From NCBI GenBank assembly GCA_016930515.1, contig JAFGGO010000119.1, positions 1-41,043 on the forward strand: 41,043 bases of DNA. The letters are read 5' to 3'. The position numbers and the translations under genes are program-made. The stretch's first letter is position 1, and every line of letters begins with the position of its first letter. This DNA is from Promethearchaeota archaeon (GTDB lineage Archaea; Asgardarchaeota; Lokiarchaeia; Sigyniarchaeales; SOKP01). Below the pieces are notes generated by a model. That model made no database searches, was not told the origin of the DNA, and was given only the letters and a program-made list of their open reading frames with translations. Below, piece by piece: positions 15,900 to 26,019 of this stretch.

Positions 15900-17732
15900 A
15901 TGATCATCAGCAACAATAAGAATAAACATACCGTAGAGAGCAAGATATCGGTTCGGAGATCGGGAGGGAAAAAAGGATACGATAGTGCGTGGATATACAT
16001 TCCAACCAGAGTTTATAGCGATAGCTCGTTCCCATTTAAAAAGGAAGACAAACTTGTTCTAGAAATCGAAGATGATCAAATTTTAGTGCGAAAAAAACGG
16101 ATTTTTGATGATATCATAAATAATTATGGGATTGAAAACGCCACGCTCCCTAAATTGATAGAAAACAAGGCGATAGAGAATAAAGACCTGCCAGCTATCT
16201 TATACGAAGACGAAATATATTCATATAATCAAGTAAACGATTTATCAAATCAAATCGCACACGGCATTATTAAACTCATAAAACAATATAAACTCAAAAA
16301 CAAGCACATAGCCATTATGATTCAAAATAATCCATATTTTGTTTGGAGTTTTATTGGAGTTGCGAAAGCTGGAGCAATCTCTGTTCCTATAAACTATTTT
16401 CTCAGGGGAGAATCATTGCTTTACATTTTAACACAAAGCGATTCAGAAGCGATCTTCATTGATTACAAATTCCTCCACCTCTTTGAGGAAATCGAGCATT
16501 TTCTCTCTCAGATCAAGTTCGTTGTCGTTATTAACGCTCCTAAGGATTTCAAAACCAACGAAAAATATCTTCTTTTTGAGGAAATCAATACGAGCAATAA
16601 GAAAAATCCTGAAGTGGGAGTGAAGTTCACGGATGTTTTGGAAATAATATTTACTGAAGGTACGACAGGAAAACCAAAGGCTGTATGCTACAAGCACCAA
16701 AAGATTCTTACTGGACTAATATATGCGGAAGAAAGCAAGTTATTTAAAAGGAGCATCAAAAATATCTACGGATCACCGCCTTTATTTCATTACTTTCCCC
16801 AACTCATTATTTTCCTTCAAATTATCTTTCTCAATTCCTCAATCGTCTTAACAGAGGACGTCCAACCTAAAAATTTTTGGCAAGAAGCGAGCAAATATGG
16901 CTCTAATGCAATGGTTTACCACGGAGGGACCTTTCCAAGCCTCATTAATCAACCGCCAAGCGAAATCGAAAGGAGCCACGGGATTAAATGGGCAATCGGA
17001 GGTGAAGTTCCAAAAGACTTATGGGAAATATGCGAAAATCGGTTTGGAATAACTTTATTAGAGGGTTGGTCTTCCACTGAGGCCATGGGCTATACGATGA
17101 ATAATCTTGGTACTAAAGGGGGTAAGGTAGGGTCTATTGGAAAACCAATTGAAGAGTTCCAGGTCAAGATTGTCGATATCGAGGGAAACGAGTTAGAGCC
17201 TGGACCAGACAACATTGGCGAAATCATCACACGCACCACCCTCCCTATCAAATTAAATTACTATAAACCACCCGAGAATACGGCAATGTTCCCTAGAGGT
17301 AATGGTTTCATTCACACGGGTGATATTGGATACATGGATAAGGATGGGTTTTTATATCTTGTTGGAAGGAAGGTAGATATTGTTCAACGGAAAGGAAAAA
17401 TAATTCCCATACATGTTATCGAAAATATAGCAAAGGCACATCCGCTCGTGATGGATAGCGCGGTCGTTGGGGTTCCCGTCTCGAGTGGAAGCAACCAAGA
17501 ACTAAAAATACATGTAGTTTTTAAGGAAAACGAGACGCTCTCTCACGAAGCTTTCCACAATTATTTGAAGCTACATTTAGCACATTATATGGTTCCTAGA
17601 TATTTAGAATTCAAGGATAGATTACGTATTTTAACTGGGAGAATAAAGAAATACTTGTTGAGACAAGAATGGGAGGACGAATCGGTTCGCGCTCGAACCT
17701 GGGATTCTTACACTCGGAGTTTTGTTGTATAA
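15900..17732 (+). CDS. AMP-forming acyl-CoA synthetase with AbrB-like N-terminal domain
   Basis: The 610-residue protein has two parts. Residues 14-66 resemble an AbrB/SpoVT swapped-hairpin domain (ESKISVRRSG, IYIPTRVY, KLVLEIEDDQILVRK). From about 85 on it is an ANL-superfamily ligase that would activate a carboxylic acid to an acyl-adenylate and then an acyl-CoA. Visible ligase motifs are FTEGTTGKPK (about 251-260, usually TSGTTGxPK, here Glu for Ser), GWSSTEAMG (about 389-396), FIHTGDIGYMD (about 470) and the catalytic-Lys region LTGRIKKYLL (about 578-587). Overall it resembles the CaiC crotonobetaine/carnitine ligase type. Being divergent from the hydroxybutyryl-CoA dehydratase-like gene suggests it supplies or uses the same CoA esters. 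The Glu substitution in the phosphate-binding loop may alter activity. Substrate unproven. Confidence 0.85.
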   Translation: MIISNNKNKHTVESKISVRRSGGKKGYDSAWIYIPTRVYSDSSFPFKKEDKLVLEIEDDQILVRKKRIFDDIINNYGIENATLPKLIENKAIENKDLPAILYEDEIYSYNQVNDLSNQIAHGIIKLIKQYKLKNKHIAIMIQNNPYFVWSFIGVAKAGAISVPINYFLRGESLLYILTQSDSEAIFIDYKFLHLFEEIEHFLSQIKFVVVINAPKDFKTNEKYLLFEEINTSNKKNPEVGVKFTDVLEIIFTEGTTGKPKAVCYKHQKILTGLIYAEESKLFKRSIKNIYGSPPLFHYFPQLIIFLQIIFLNSSIVLTEDVQPKNFWQEASKYGSNAMVYHGGTFPSLINQPPSEIERSHGIKWAIGGEVPKDLWEICENRFGITLLEGWSSTEAMGYTMNNLGTKGGKVGSIGKPIEEFQVKIVDIEGNELEPGPDNIGEIITRTTLPIKLNYYKPPENTAMFPRGNGFIHTGDIGYMDKDGFLYLVGRKVDIVQRKGKIIPIHVIENIAKAHPLVMDSAVVGVPVSSGSNQELKIHVVFKENETLSHEAFHNYLKLHLAHYMVPRYLEFKDRLRILTGRIKKYLLRQEWEDESVRARTWDSYTRSFVV

Positions 17733-17887
17733 GGAATTTCTAACCAGAATCAATATCTTAAAGTATGCATTCTATGACATTCCTTTTTTCTTTAGATAGA
17801 CAGGTACCTAGGCTAAATTATAAATATACTAGAATGGATTAAATTATTTAGGAATTAAATTTTTTTTGTCGAAAAAATCCGTGTTTT

Positions 17888-18338
17888 TTGAGATCCAAAC
17901 AATTTAAAATATTGAGATACCTCCGAAATCAGATGAACGAGCCTATTGATTCAAGTTCTGAAAATATCATTAATCTGGAATCGTCTAAATCTTTATTGGA
18001 TGTATTATTTCACGATTCGAATTTATTAATCGCCTTGTATAATACGCCTTCAGGGGGAGAAATTTTTATTGGTACGAAACATAAAGAAAATTATATAGAT
18101 GTTTTCGTAAAAGACACGGGTGTTGGGATGATAGAAAAAGAGAAACTGAACCTTTTTCAGGCGTTTGGGAAAATCGAAAGGTACGGAAAAGGTTTAGATG
18201 TTTTTATTGATGGGGTAGGTTTGGGTCTTTATACTTCAAAACAAATCCTAAAAAAAACACGGAGGTAAAATACTCGTTGAATTTAAAGGAAGAAATAAGG
18301 GTTCTCGGTTTACGGTTAGATTATACAAAAATAAATAA
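17888..18338 (+). pseudogene. Degenerate histidine-kinase ATPase fragment with frameshift
   Basis: A frame opening at TTG 17888 encodes the end of a histidine kinase: NLLIALYNTPSGGEI (a worn N-box), KDTGVGMIEKEK (G1), FGKIERYGKGLDV and GVGLGLYTSKQIL (G2). It then runs into a false stop (18266-18268) because an A-run just before CACGGAGG (about 18250) has eight A's. With seven, the frame reads KKHGGKILVEFKGRNKGSRF and ends at TAA 18336-18338. The PAS, HisKA and most of the N-box are missing, so even with the frameshift corrected this is only a partial ATPase domain. It resembles the C-terminus of the intact kinase that starts 124 bp downstream, suggesting duplication and decay. Confidence 0.75.
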
Positions 18339-18461
18339 AAAAAATGCATCTAAAATGTTTTTTCGCATCAAACCATAGACATAAATAATTTTGTTCTTGT
18401 TTATTTTATAAAATGGAAAAATTTAGACCAAAAAATCGTTGAAATATCGAGGTAACGCTAA

Positions 18462-21400
18462 TTGGACGAAAAATATAACTTCGTTGAAGGAGAATATAAG
18501 GCACTATTGGACGCATTAACTCGCGGGGGTATTGGAATCGATATCATACGAAAAGATTATGTAATCCTATATCAAAACCAAACCTTAATTGACAAATTTG
18601 GTGATTCTGTGGGGAGTGCTTGCTACGAGAAATATATGGGCCTCACGCGACCGTGCGAGTTTTGTGCAATGGAAAAATCGATAAGAAATAATACTGTGGA
18701 AAAAACCGAATTAAAAGGTACAGATGGAAGAGATTACGAACTTGTATCGGTACCTCTCCCTAATCCCGATGGAAGCATTGATAAGGTCGTGGAGATCGCC
18801 ATTGACTTGACCAAACAAAAGACAATTGAGGAAGAACTGCGCTATAAAGACTACATTATTAATTCTACCGCGAGTGCTATTGCTACATACGACCTTCAAG
18901 GAATAATTAATTTCGTCAATCCCACTTTCGTAAGGATGTGGGGATATAACGATAGTAAAGAAATTTGTGGGAAAAATTTCATAGAATTCTTTAAAAACGA
19001 CCCTGTAGTAATTGAAGCTTTTCAAATTGTTTTAAAAGAAAGATATTGGTTCGGTGAACTAATAGCAAATAGAAAGGATGGAACCCTCTTTGATATACAA
19101 GCTTCAGCAAGCACTGTTTACGATAGCAATGGAACGCCCATAGCATTAATGGCCTCAATTATTGATATTACCGATCGCAAGCATAACGAAGAGCTCTTGA
19201 AATGTTCAGAAGAAAAATTCTTCCTTACATTCCAGGAAAGTATTGTTTTAATGGCCATAAGCACCATAGAGGAAGGTAAATTTATTGATGTGAATAAAGC
19301 ATTATTAAATACTCTTGGTTTTACAAGGGAAGAAGTAATTGGAAGAACTTCGAAAGAGCTAAATTTATACGCGGATTACGCCCAAAGAACGATACTAATA
19401 GATAAGTTAAAAGAATTTGACAATGTCAAGAATTTTGAACTGAATGTGAGGACGAAAGATGGAAGAATTGTCAATGGATTGTTTTCATCTTCAAGAATTA
19501 ATATTCAAGACAAGCCATACGTGCTGTCTATGATGACCGATATTACTGAGCTTAAAAAAGCGGAGCTAAAATTAAAAGAATCCGAAGAACAATTTAGAAT
19601 AATCGCAGAACAATCGCTGATGGGAATCGTCATTATTCAAGACAATAAAATACAATTTATTAACCGCGCTTGTTTGGATATTTATGGTTTAACACTTGAC
19701 CAAGTGAAGATTTTTGGTTTGAACGAATTAATGGAAAGAATACACCCAGATGACAAGGAATTTGTCTATGATCAAATGAGAAAAAAATTGAGTTCTGATC
19801 CAGAACCAGATCTTATGACTAATTATCAATTACGGGCATTAAATCAGTTTGGTCAGATTGTATGGACTGAAGTGTATTCAAAAACAATTACTTTCAATGA
19901 AAAACCGGCAATTTTTATTACATTAATTGATATCAATGAAAAGAGAAAAACCGAAGAAAATTTAAGAGATTCAGAAGAAAAATATCGAAATTTGTTTGAA
20001 AAATCTTCGAATGCCATTATATTGTTTGATATATCAGGAAACATCATTAATTGTAATCCTGCTGCTGAAAAGCTTGTTGGTTATTCATTAAATGATATTA
20101 TTGGGAAAAATTATTATAAATTTTCATTATTCACTCAAAATATTGAAAAAGGCCCTAAAGAGAGATTTCAAGCAATCAACAAAAGCAATGTGGAACCTTA
20201 TGAACTAGAAATAATGAGAAAAAATGGCACTAAAGTAAGAATTAAAGTCGCGATCTCTTATTTTAAAATTGGAGAAGAAGAATATTTTCAAGTGATAATC
20301 GAAGATATTACAGAACGAGCGGATTACGAACAAAAATTAAAAAAATCCGAAGAAAAATATCGCTTGATATCCGAAAATGCTTACGACTTGATTGCAATTC
20401 TCGATAGCATGTTCAAGCACATCTATATTAACGAAGGAGCCTATAAGAGAACCTTGGGATATTCTCAAAAGGACATGCTAGGAAAAATATCCTGGGATTT
20501 CGTTCATCCTGAAGATGTAAAGAGTTTGTTAGGTTCGAAGAACTATAGAGAAATGGATTTGTCAGAATTCAATGAGTTTCAAAAAGAACAACTACGTATA
20601 AGGCGTAAAAACGGCACATATGTTTGGTTAGAATATACAAGCAAGATATTCCTTAACGAGAGCGGTGAAAAAAATGTCATGCTCATAAGCAGGGATATTA
20701 CAGAACGTAAATCATCAGAAAAAGAAATAAAAAGGAGAAACCTTGAACTTTCCGTATTAAATAAGATTATAACCCTTGGTAACGAATTAAACAATCTTGA
20801 AGAATTTCTTTCCAAGGCTTACAACGAAGTGTTAAAAACCGTTAATTTCGACAGGGGGGGGGTATATTTGTACGATCCGGATACCAAACACAATAAACTT
20901 GTATATTATACAAATGTAAATCCTGAATTCATAAAAGCCGTGAATTATATAGACATATCATCCAAGCCTTTTAACATCGTTTTTGATAAAAATGTTCCCT
21001 ACTACATAGAGGATTTTTCTGAATATATGGAAAGTTCTAAATCGCTCGGGGTTCATTCTGCCGTGATCATTCCACTACGCTCGAAAAATGAATATGTGGG
21101 TAGCATGAACTTCGGAGCACCCACTCATCAAGTACTTACGACTCATGAATTGAATTTATTAGTAGCAATAGGAAAACAAATGGGTATTCTTATTCAAAAA
21201 TTTGAGTCAGAACGGTTGCTCAAAGAATCGGAGGAGAAATATCGGTTTTATTTTGAGAATTCCCCAATAGGTATATTTTTATTCGATAAAGAGGGAATTT
21301 TAATCGAAGCAAACACGAATTCTTTTGATTATCTTACGGGACAACCAATATCCATGCTAATTGGAAAAACAATATTGGAGATTGCAAGTTATTTCAAAAA

Positions 21401-22334
21401 CCCTCAGGAACTCGAACAGGAGATTAAAAGAAGAGAATATTTGAGAGCGAAAGGGGAAAAGGAAGTTCCAGTCGAGCTGAGGATCTTAAAACACAATGGA
21501 AAAATAAGCTGGGTGCAATGGAATAGTAAGACTATTTTTATAAAAGATAAGAGATATTTATTAGGGGCCCTAGTGGATATTACCAAACAAAAAAAAGCAC
21601 AAAGATTAATTGTAGAAGAAAACAAAAAACTCCAAGAATTAATAACCATGAGACAGGAACTCGTTACCAGAATCTCACACGAGTTAAAAACGCCGATAAC
21701 ATCAATATATGGGGCATCCCAAGCGCTTTTTGAACTTCACAAGCATGAGATGAGCGATCAAGTTTTCGAGTTTGTTGATATAATGCAAAGGGGGATTAAA
21801 AGGTTGAAAGACCTGGTAGAAAATTTATTGGATGTTTCAAGGCTTGAATCGAGGAACTTTAAAATCAATATTTCTACAGTAAATATTGCTGAAATCATTA
21901 AAGAAAGAGTAAAAGAACTAGATTACATGGCTAGAACCCGAAAACTTAGCGTAGATATATCAAATATAGAGGATATAATTCTCGAAGTGGATAAACTACT
22001 AATTGGTCAAGTAATAACAAATGTCATATCAAATGCAATTAACAATACTCCTCCAGGAGGAACGATTACCATCAGAACCAAGCAATTAAAAGAGCAAGTT
22101 GACATTGTCATCTCAGATACGGGTGTGGGGATAACAAAAGAAGAGAAATCGAGACTATTCAAAAAATTTGGGAAGATAGAGCGGTTTGGACGTGGATTTG
22201 ATGTTTATACTGAAGGATCGGGACTTGGATTATTTATCTCGAACGAATTTGTAAAGCTTCACGGAGGTAGAATGTTTGTCGAATCAAAAGGGCGGAATAA
22301 AGGTGCTATGTTTACGATCCAGCTTTTAAAATGA
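18462..22334 (+). CDS. Soluble multi-PAS/GAF sensor histidine kinase
   Basis: This is a 1290-residue cytoplasmic kinase without TM helices. The TTG start at 18462 is supported by GAGGT 8 nt upstream. Domain order: an unusual PAS-like head (1-120, with CYEKYMGLTRPCEFC), PAS at about 128-245, 249-370, 373-495, 504-625 and 629-750, GAF at about 760-915, PAS at about 923-1045, HisKA with phospho-acceptor H1073 (SHELKTP), and HATPase with N-box NVISNAINNT (about 1187), G1 DTGVGIT (about 1219) and G2 GSGLGLFIS (about 1253). Repeated SEEK/Q-Y/F-R joints mark the PAS starts. It should sense soluble ligands or redox state and pass phosphate to a receiver protein, but no response regulator is in the window, as is common for archaeal orphan kinases. 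Confidence 0.93.
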   Translation: MDEKYNFVEGEYKALLDALTRGGIGIDIIRKDYVILYQNQTLIDKFGDSVGSACYEKYMGLTRPCEFCAMEKSIRNNTVEKTELKGTDGRDYELVSVPLPNPDGSIDKVVEIAIDLTKQKTIEEELRYKDYIINSTASAIATYDLQGIINFVNPTFVRMWGYNDSKEICGKNFIEFFKNDPVVIEAFQIVLKERYWFGELIANRKDGTLFDIQASASTVYDSNGTPIALMASIIDITDRKHNEELLKCSEEKFFLTFQESIVLMAISTIEEGKFIDVNKALLNTLGFTREEVIGRTSKELNLYADYAQRTILIDKLKEFDNVKNFELNVRTKDGRIVNGLFSSSRINIQDKPYVLSMMTDITELKKAELKLKESEEQFRIIAEQSLMGIVIIQDNKIQFINRACLDIYGLTLDQVKIFGLNELMERIHPDDKEFVYDQMRKKLSSDPEPDLMTNYQLRALNQFGQIVWTEVYSKTITFNEKPAIFITLIDINEKRKTEENLRDSEEKYRNLFEKSSNAIILFDISGNIINCNPAAEKLVGYSLNDIIGKNYYKFSLFTQNIEKGPKERFQAINKSNVEPYELEIMRKNGTKVRIKVAISYFKIGEEEYFQVIIEDITERADYEQKLKKSEEKYRLISENAYDLIAILDSMFKHIYINEGAYKRTLGYSQKDMLGKISWDFVHPEDVKSLLGSKNYREMDLSEFNEFQKEQLRIRRKNGTYVWLEYTSKIFLNESGEKNVMLISRDITERKSSEKEIKRRNLELSVLNKIITLGNELNNLEEFLSKAYNEVLKTVNFDRGGVYLYDPDTKHNKLVYYTNVNPEFIKAVNYIDISSKPFNIVFDKNVPYYIEDFSEYMESSKSLGVHSAVIIPLRSKNEYVGSMNFGAPTHQVLTTHELNLLVAIGKQMGILIQKFESERLLKESEEKYRFYFENSPIGIFLFDKEGILIEANTNSFDYLTGQPISMLIGKTILEIASYFKNPQELEQEIKRREYLRAKGEKEVPVELRILKHNGKISWVQWNSKTIFIKDKRYLLGALVDITKQKKAQRLIVEENKKLQELITMRQELVTRISHELKTPITSIYGASQALFELHKHEMSDQVFEFVDIMQRGIKRLKDLVENLLDVSRLESRNFKINISTVNIAEIIKERVKELDYMARTRKLSVDISNIEDIILEVDKLLIGQVITNVISNAINNTPPGGTITIRTKQLKEQVDIVISDTGVGITKEEKSRLFKKFGKIERFGRGFDVYTEGSGLGLFISNEFVKLHGGRMFVESKGRNKGAMFTIQLLK

Positions 22335-22374
22335 TGCAACAAGCCGTTAAAAATTAAAATTTTTTGCTTGATGT

Positions 22375-24174
22375 TTATTTATATACCTTGTTCACATATT
22401 CGAGAGATTGATGACGGAAATATGTGTTGTATAATTCTGAATATTTACCATTCTTTTCCATGAGCTGATCATGGTTTCCTTCCTCCACGATCTTACCGTG
22501 ATCCAACACTACTATCTTGTCAACATGGCGCACGGTCCACAATCGATGGGCGATAATAATCGAAGTTCTGTTTTTAATAGTTTTTTCCAGAGCGTCCTGT
22601 ATTTTAGTTTCCGTAAAGGGATCGATCGAAGCCGTGGCTTCGTCTAAAATTAATATTGATGGATCTTCCAATAAAACTCGAGCAAAGACGGCAAGTTGGC
22701 GCTGCCCCATGGAAAGCAAGCTCCCCCTCTCTCGAATATAGGTGTTTAGGCCGTTAGAAAGGTCCTCTACCCAATCGGCACCTCCCGCCTGCTCTAATGC
22801 GTCTATTACGCTTTCTCTCGAAGCCTCTTTACAACAATATGTAATATTATTCTCCAGCGTGTCCGCCCATAAAAATGGAGTCTGGGGGATGATTCCAATT
22901 TGCTTTCGATATTCAGGAATATCGTATTTCCTGATGCTGATACCGTCAATTAATATATCTCCTCCTTGGAATTCGTAAAATCTTGCGATTAAACTCGCTA
23001 AGCTTGACTTTCCTGCACCAGTATGTCCTACAATAGCGATCGATTCTCCAGGGTCGATCTTGAGCGAAAAATCTTTAAAAACGGATTTATCTGCTTCGTA
23101 TTCAAATGTAAGGTTTTTAAACTCAATTGAACCCTTCAATCTATTCGGTATTATGTTGTCTATTTGAATTATTTTTGATTGCGTGTCAATTAATGCAAAT
23201 ATTCGCTCACCTGCGGATAAACCTGTTTGAAATTGTGGCCAAAACGACGCAATTGAGAATAATGGAAAACTTAAAAACCAGGTACTTTGGATGAATAAAA
23301 GCAATTGACCAGAATTTAACCCGCTACTCAATACCAATGAGCCTCCAAAATACACGAATAACATCAAAATAATCCCCTGAACGACGCCTAAGGAAGGAAA
23401 AATAGCGTTAAGCACGAAAGCTCTTCGTAAATTCACTCCATACGATTGCTTATTCACTTTATTAAAATTATTGTAAAGCTTTTCTTCTTGGCGAAAAGTC
23501 TTGGCGATTTGAATGCCCGAAAAACTTTCCTTAACATAAGAGTTCACCGAAGCAAGAGCTCTCTGACCTAATAAAGTTTTTTTTCTCGCAACTCTTCTAA
23601 ACACCAACGCGATCAAAAAAAAGATGGGAATGGCGATGAGGAATAATAAGGTTAGAAACACGCTAATGAAAAACATGTAGCTTATTAAAAACACCACGCT
23701 AAATAAGTTGGCGATGGCTTGGATTGTAAGATCCACGGCAGTTCCAAACTCGTCAGAATCTCGATTAACTCTTGATACGATCTTTCCAATTGGATTTTTA
23801 TCAAAAAAAGACAAGTCGTGATTAAGCACGGCGGCGTTGGCATCGATTCGGATGTCCATTATTACATTTCCGATGACCTTAGCAGAATTGATCTGTTGGA
23901 AGTAGTTTATCACATATGCCGAAAGATTGATGCATAACATGAGAACAACGATAAATGTCAAATAGATTAAATTGGGGGTAATCTCAAGGTTCTGAATTGC
24001 GATTGATGTGAGGATTGGTAAAAAAGAGCTTGAAATAGACGATATTACTAATAAAATGATTATTAATATCATTTTTTTACGATATTTCTTGAAATAAGTA
24101 CTGATTCGATTAAATAGAACTTTATCCTTGTATTGACGGTCGTATTCTTCAGCGTCAAGTCCAGAAAAGACCAT
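22375..24174 (-). CDS. ABC exporter half-transporter, catalytic-Glu subunit with variant signature
   Basis: The 599-residue protein combines a six-helix type-IV exporter membrane domain (about 30-320) with an ATPase domain: Walker A GHTGAGKSS, Q-loop IIPQTPFLW, signature LSMGQRQ (Met for Gly) and Walker B LILDEATASID with the catalytic Glu. Its ATG directly abuts the stop of the upstream half-transporter gene (no gap), so translation is coupled and the two form a heterodimer like TM287/288 or LmrCD. The variant LSMGQ signature should face the partner's Asp-containing site, giving one degenerate and one active ATP site. Such exporters pump hydrophobic compounds, lipids or peptides outwards. 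The substrate is unknown. It is convergent with the kinase gene across 40 bp. Confidence 0.93.
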   Translation of the reverse strand: MVFSGLDAEEYDRQYKDKVLFNRISTYFKKYRKKMILIIILLVISSISSSFLPILTSIAIQNLEITPNLIYLTFIVVLMLCINLSAYVINYFQQINSAKVIGNVIMDIRIDANAAVLNHDLSFFDKNPIGKIVSRVNRDSDEFGTAVDLTIQAIANLFSVVFLISYMFFISVFLTLLFLIAIPIFFLIALVFRRVARKKTLLGQRALASVNSYVKESFSGIQIAKTFRQEEKLYNNFNKVNKQSYGVNLRRAFVLNAIFPSLGVVQGIILMLFVYFGGSLVLSSGLNSGQLLLFIQSTWFLSFPLFSIASFWPQFQTGLSAGERIFALIDTQSKIIQIDNIIPNRLKGSIEFKNLTFEYEADKSVFKDFSLKIDPGESIAIVGHTGAGKSSLASLIARFYEFQGGDILIDGISIRKYDIPEYRKQIGIIPQTPFLWADTLENNITYCCKEASRESVIDALEQAGGADWVEDLSNGLNTYIRERGSLLSMGQRQLAVFARVLLEDPSILILDEATASIDPFTETKIQDALEKTIKNRTSIIIAHRLWTVRHVDKIVVLDHGKIVEEGNHDQLMEKNGKYSELYNTYFRHQSLEYVNKVYK

Positions 24175-26019
24175 TTAACTGTTCACCTCCTTGAGTAGTG
24201 ATTGTTCGTCAATGTCAAACCGTTTTACAAAGATTTTACGATATTCTTCTGATGATTTTATTAATTCTTCGTGCGTTCCTAGTGCTTCTATTTGGCCCCT
24301 TTTGAGCACGATGATCAGGTCTGCCCATCGAATTTGAGATAATCTATGTGTGATTAAGAAAGTCGTTCTATTAACAAGGATGTTTCTTATTGCTCTTTGA
24401 ATTTTGTCCTCGGTTTCTGAATCGATAGCAGAAGTTGAGTCGTCAAGGACGAGAATTCTTGGGTTTGTGAGAAACGCTCGAGCAATGGCAATTCTCTGCC
24501 GTTCGCCGCCACTTAATTGAACACCTCTTTCCCCTATTTCCGTATCGTATCCCTTGGGGAGTCTTGATATGAAATCGTCTGCCTGAGCATTTTTTGCGGC
24601 TGTTATTATGTCTTCACGCGAACTCTCACGCCCAAATGAGATATTTTCGATGATCTTATTGGAAAACAAGAAAATGTCTTGTTCGATGTAATTCACTTGT
24701 TTTCTAAGAGATTTTAAGGAAAAATCCTTGACATCAACGCCGTCAACCAATATTCTTCCCTTGTTAACATCGTACAATCGAGAGATTAGTTTAGTCAATG
24801 TGGTCTTACCCGAACCAGTCGTACCAGCGATAGCTACCGTTTGACCTGGTTTAACTTGGAAAGTCATATTTTTTAAAATAAAGTTGTCGTATCCAGGATA
24901 TTTAAACCAGACATTTTCAAATTTAACATTACCTTCTATCTGTTTTTCCGTCCCTTCAATGTTTTCGTCTATTTCAGTGTCGTTATTCATGATTTCTAAT
25001 AACCTTTTTGCTCCAGCTCCAGCTAACTTGACGAGTGCAAATACAAAATATGATATATTAGTAGGAAAGGAAAGTTGTGAGAGCAAGCCAATGTAAGAGA
25101 TTATTTGACCGACAGACATGGAATCATTCAAATATAAATTGATTGCAATTCCTAATCCGATCGTGTTCATAATGCCCAAAAATAAGATTGGTAAATATTT
25201 TGCCTGCAATTTTCCCTCGAGAACGAAAGCATCCCTGTAATTTTTAATTTTTGATAAATATTTTTGCTTTTCAATTGATTCTTTTACGGTGCTTTTCACT
25301 AAGGCAATACCTGATAAGGATTCGTTAAGGATGGAGTTCATGTTACCGAACTCGTATCTAAGCGCTCCCGTGACCGGACTTATTTTTTTCGTGTAATCCT
25401 TTAGGGCAATAATAAATAGAATTGTAAAGCAAATAGGTGGAACGAGTAAAGGTAAGGGATAAAACAAATAAATGTAAATAATTGGTACTATTAATGATGT
25501 AAAAGACTCGAGAATAAGCGATACGGCGGGACTTATCAATAAATTCAAGGTTCTCACGTCATCCGTTGTCCTCGCCATTAAATCGCCGATTTTTTGTTGA
25601 TCATGAAAGGATTGACTCTTACCCAATAAGTTCACATAAAACTCTTGCCTAGAATCTCGCTCAAGCCTTTGAGCTAAAACTTCCCTCATCATGAAGTTGA
25701 AAAGCCGCATTACAGGAGCGCTTAATCCAAGTATTAAGATCACTATAGAATAGAATAAGAGCGAATCCCAGTTGCCCTGAACGAATTGATTGATGGCCTC
25801 TCCTACAAATATTAAAGTAGAAGATGATAACATTGAAGAGATAACCGTGGTAAATAAGACGATGGTAATGAATATTTTATTAGATCCCTTAAATACATGT
25901 TTCAATATCCATCTGGTAACACCTTTTTTTCGAGCTTTAGAGAATGGATCGCTACTTAAGGAAAATTCTACCAGTTGATTATTTATATGATTCACGGTTT
26001 TTTTAGTATCACTTGTCAT
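24175..26019 (-). CDS. ABC exporter half-transporter, degenerate-site subunit
   Basis: This 614-residue protein is the first gene of the two-gene exporter operon. A cytoplasmic N-terminal stretch (1-40) leads into six TM helices (about 45-330). The ATPase domain has Walker A GTTGSGKTT, Q-loop YIEQDIFLF, a canonical signature LSGGERQ and Walker B LVLDDSTSAID, in which Asp replaces the catalytic Glu. That is the hallmark of the degenerate site of heterodimeric exporters, complementary to the variant signature in the second gene. The pair therefore probably works asymmetrically, with one hydrolysing site. The start at 26019 follows an AT-rich promoter region shared divergently with the HdrBC gene. 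Confidence 0.93.
   Translation of the reverse strand: MTSDTKKTVNHINNQLVEFSLSSDPFSKARKKGVTRWILKHVFKGSNKIFITIVLFTTVISSMLSSSTLIFVGEAINQFVQGNWDSLLFYSIVILILGLSAPVMRLFNFMMREVLAQRLERDSRQEFYVNLLGKSQSFHDQQKIGDLMARTTDDVRTLNLLISPAVSLILESFTSLIVPIIYIYLFYPLPLLVPPICFTILFIIALKDYTKKISPVTGALRYEFGNMNSILNESLSGIALVKSTVKESIEKQKYLSKIKNYRDAFVLEGKLQAKYLPILFLGIMNTIGLGIAINLYLNDSMSVGQIISYIGLLSQLSFPTNISYFVFALVKLAGAGAKRLLEIMNNDTEIDENIEGTEKQIEGNVKFENVWFKYPGYDNFILKNMTFQVKPGQTVAIAGTTGSGKTTLTKLISRLYDVNKGRILVDGVDVKDFSLKSLRKQVNYIEQDIFLFSNKIIENISFGRESSREDIITAAKNAQADDFISRLPKGYDTEIGERGVQLSGGERQRIAIARAFLTNPRILVLDDSTSAIDSETEDKIQRAIRNILVNRTTFLITHRLSQIRWADLIIVLKRGQIEALGTHEELIKSSEEYRKIFVKRFDIDEQSLLKEVNS

Noticed and set aside
15942..16100. 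AbrB-like N-terminus as an antitoxin of a toxin-antitoxin pair
   Set aside because: It is in one continuous frame with the CoA ligase and no toxin-like gene lies beside it.
20856..20864. Run of G in the multi-PAS kinase gene as a possible frameshift
   Set aside because: The GAF-domain frame continues correctly on both sides, so the run length is right as given.
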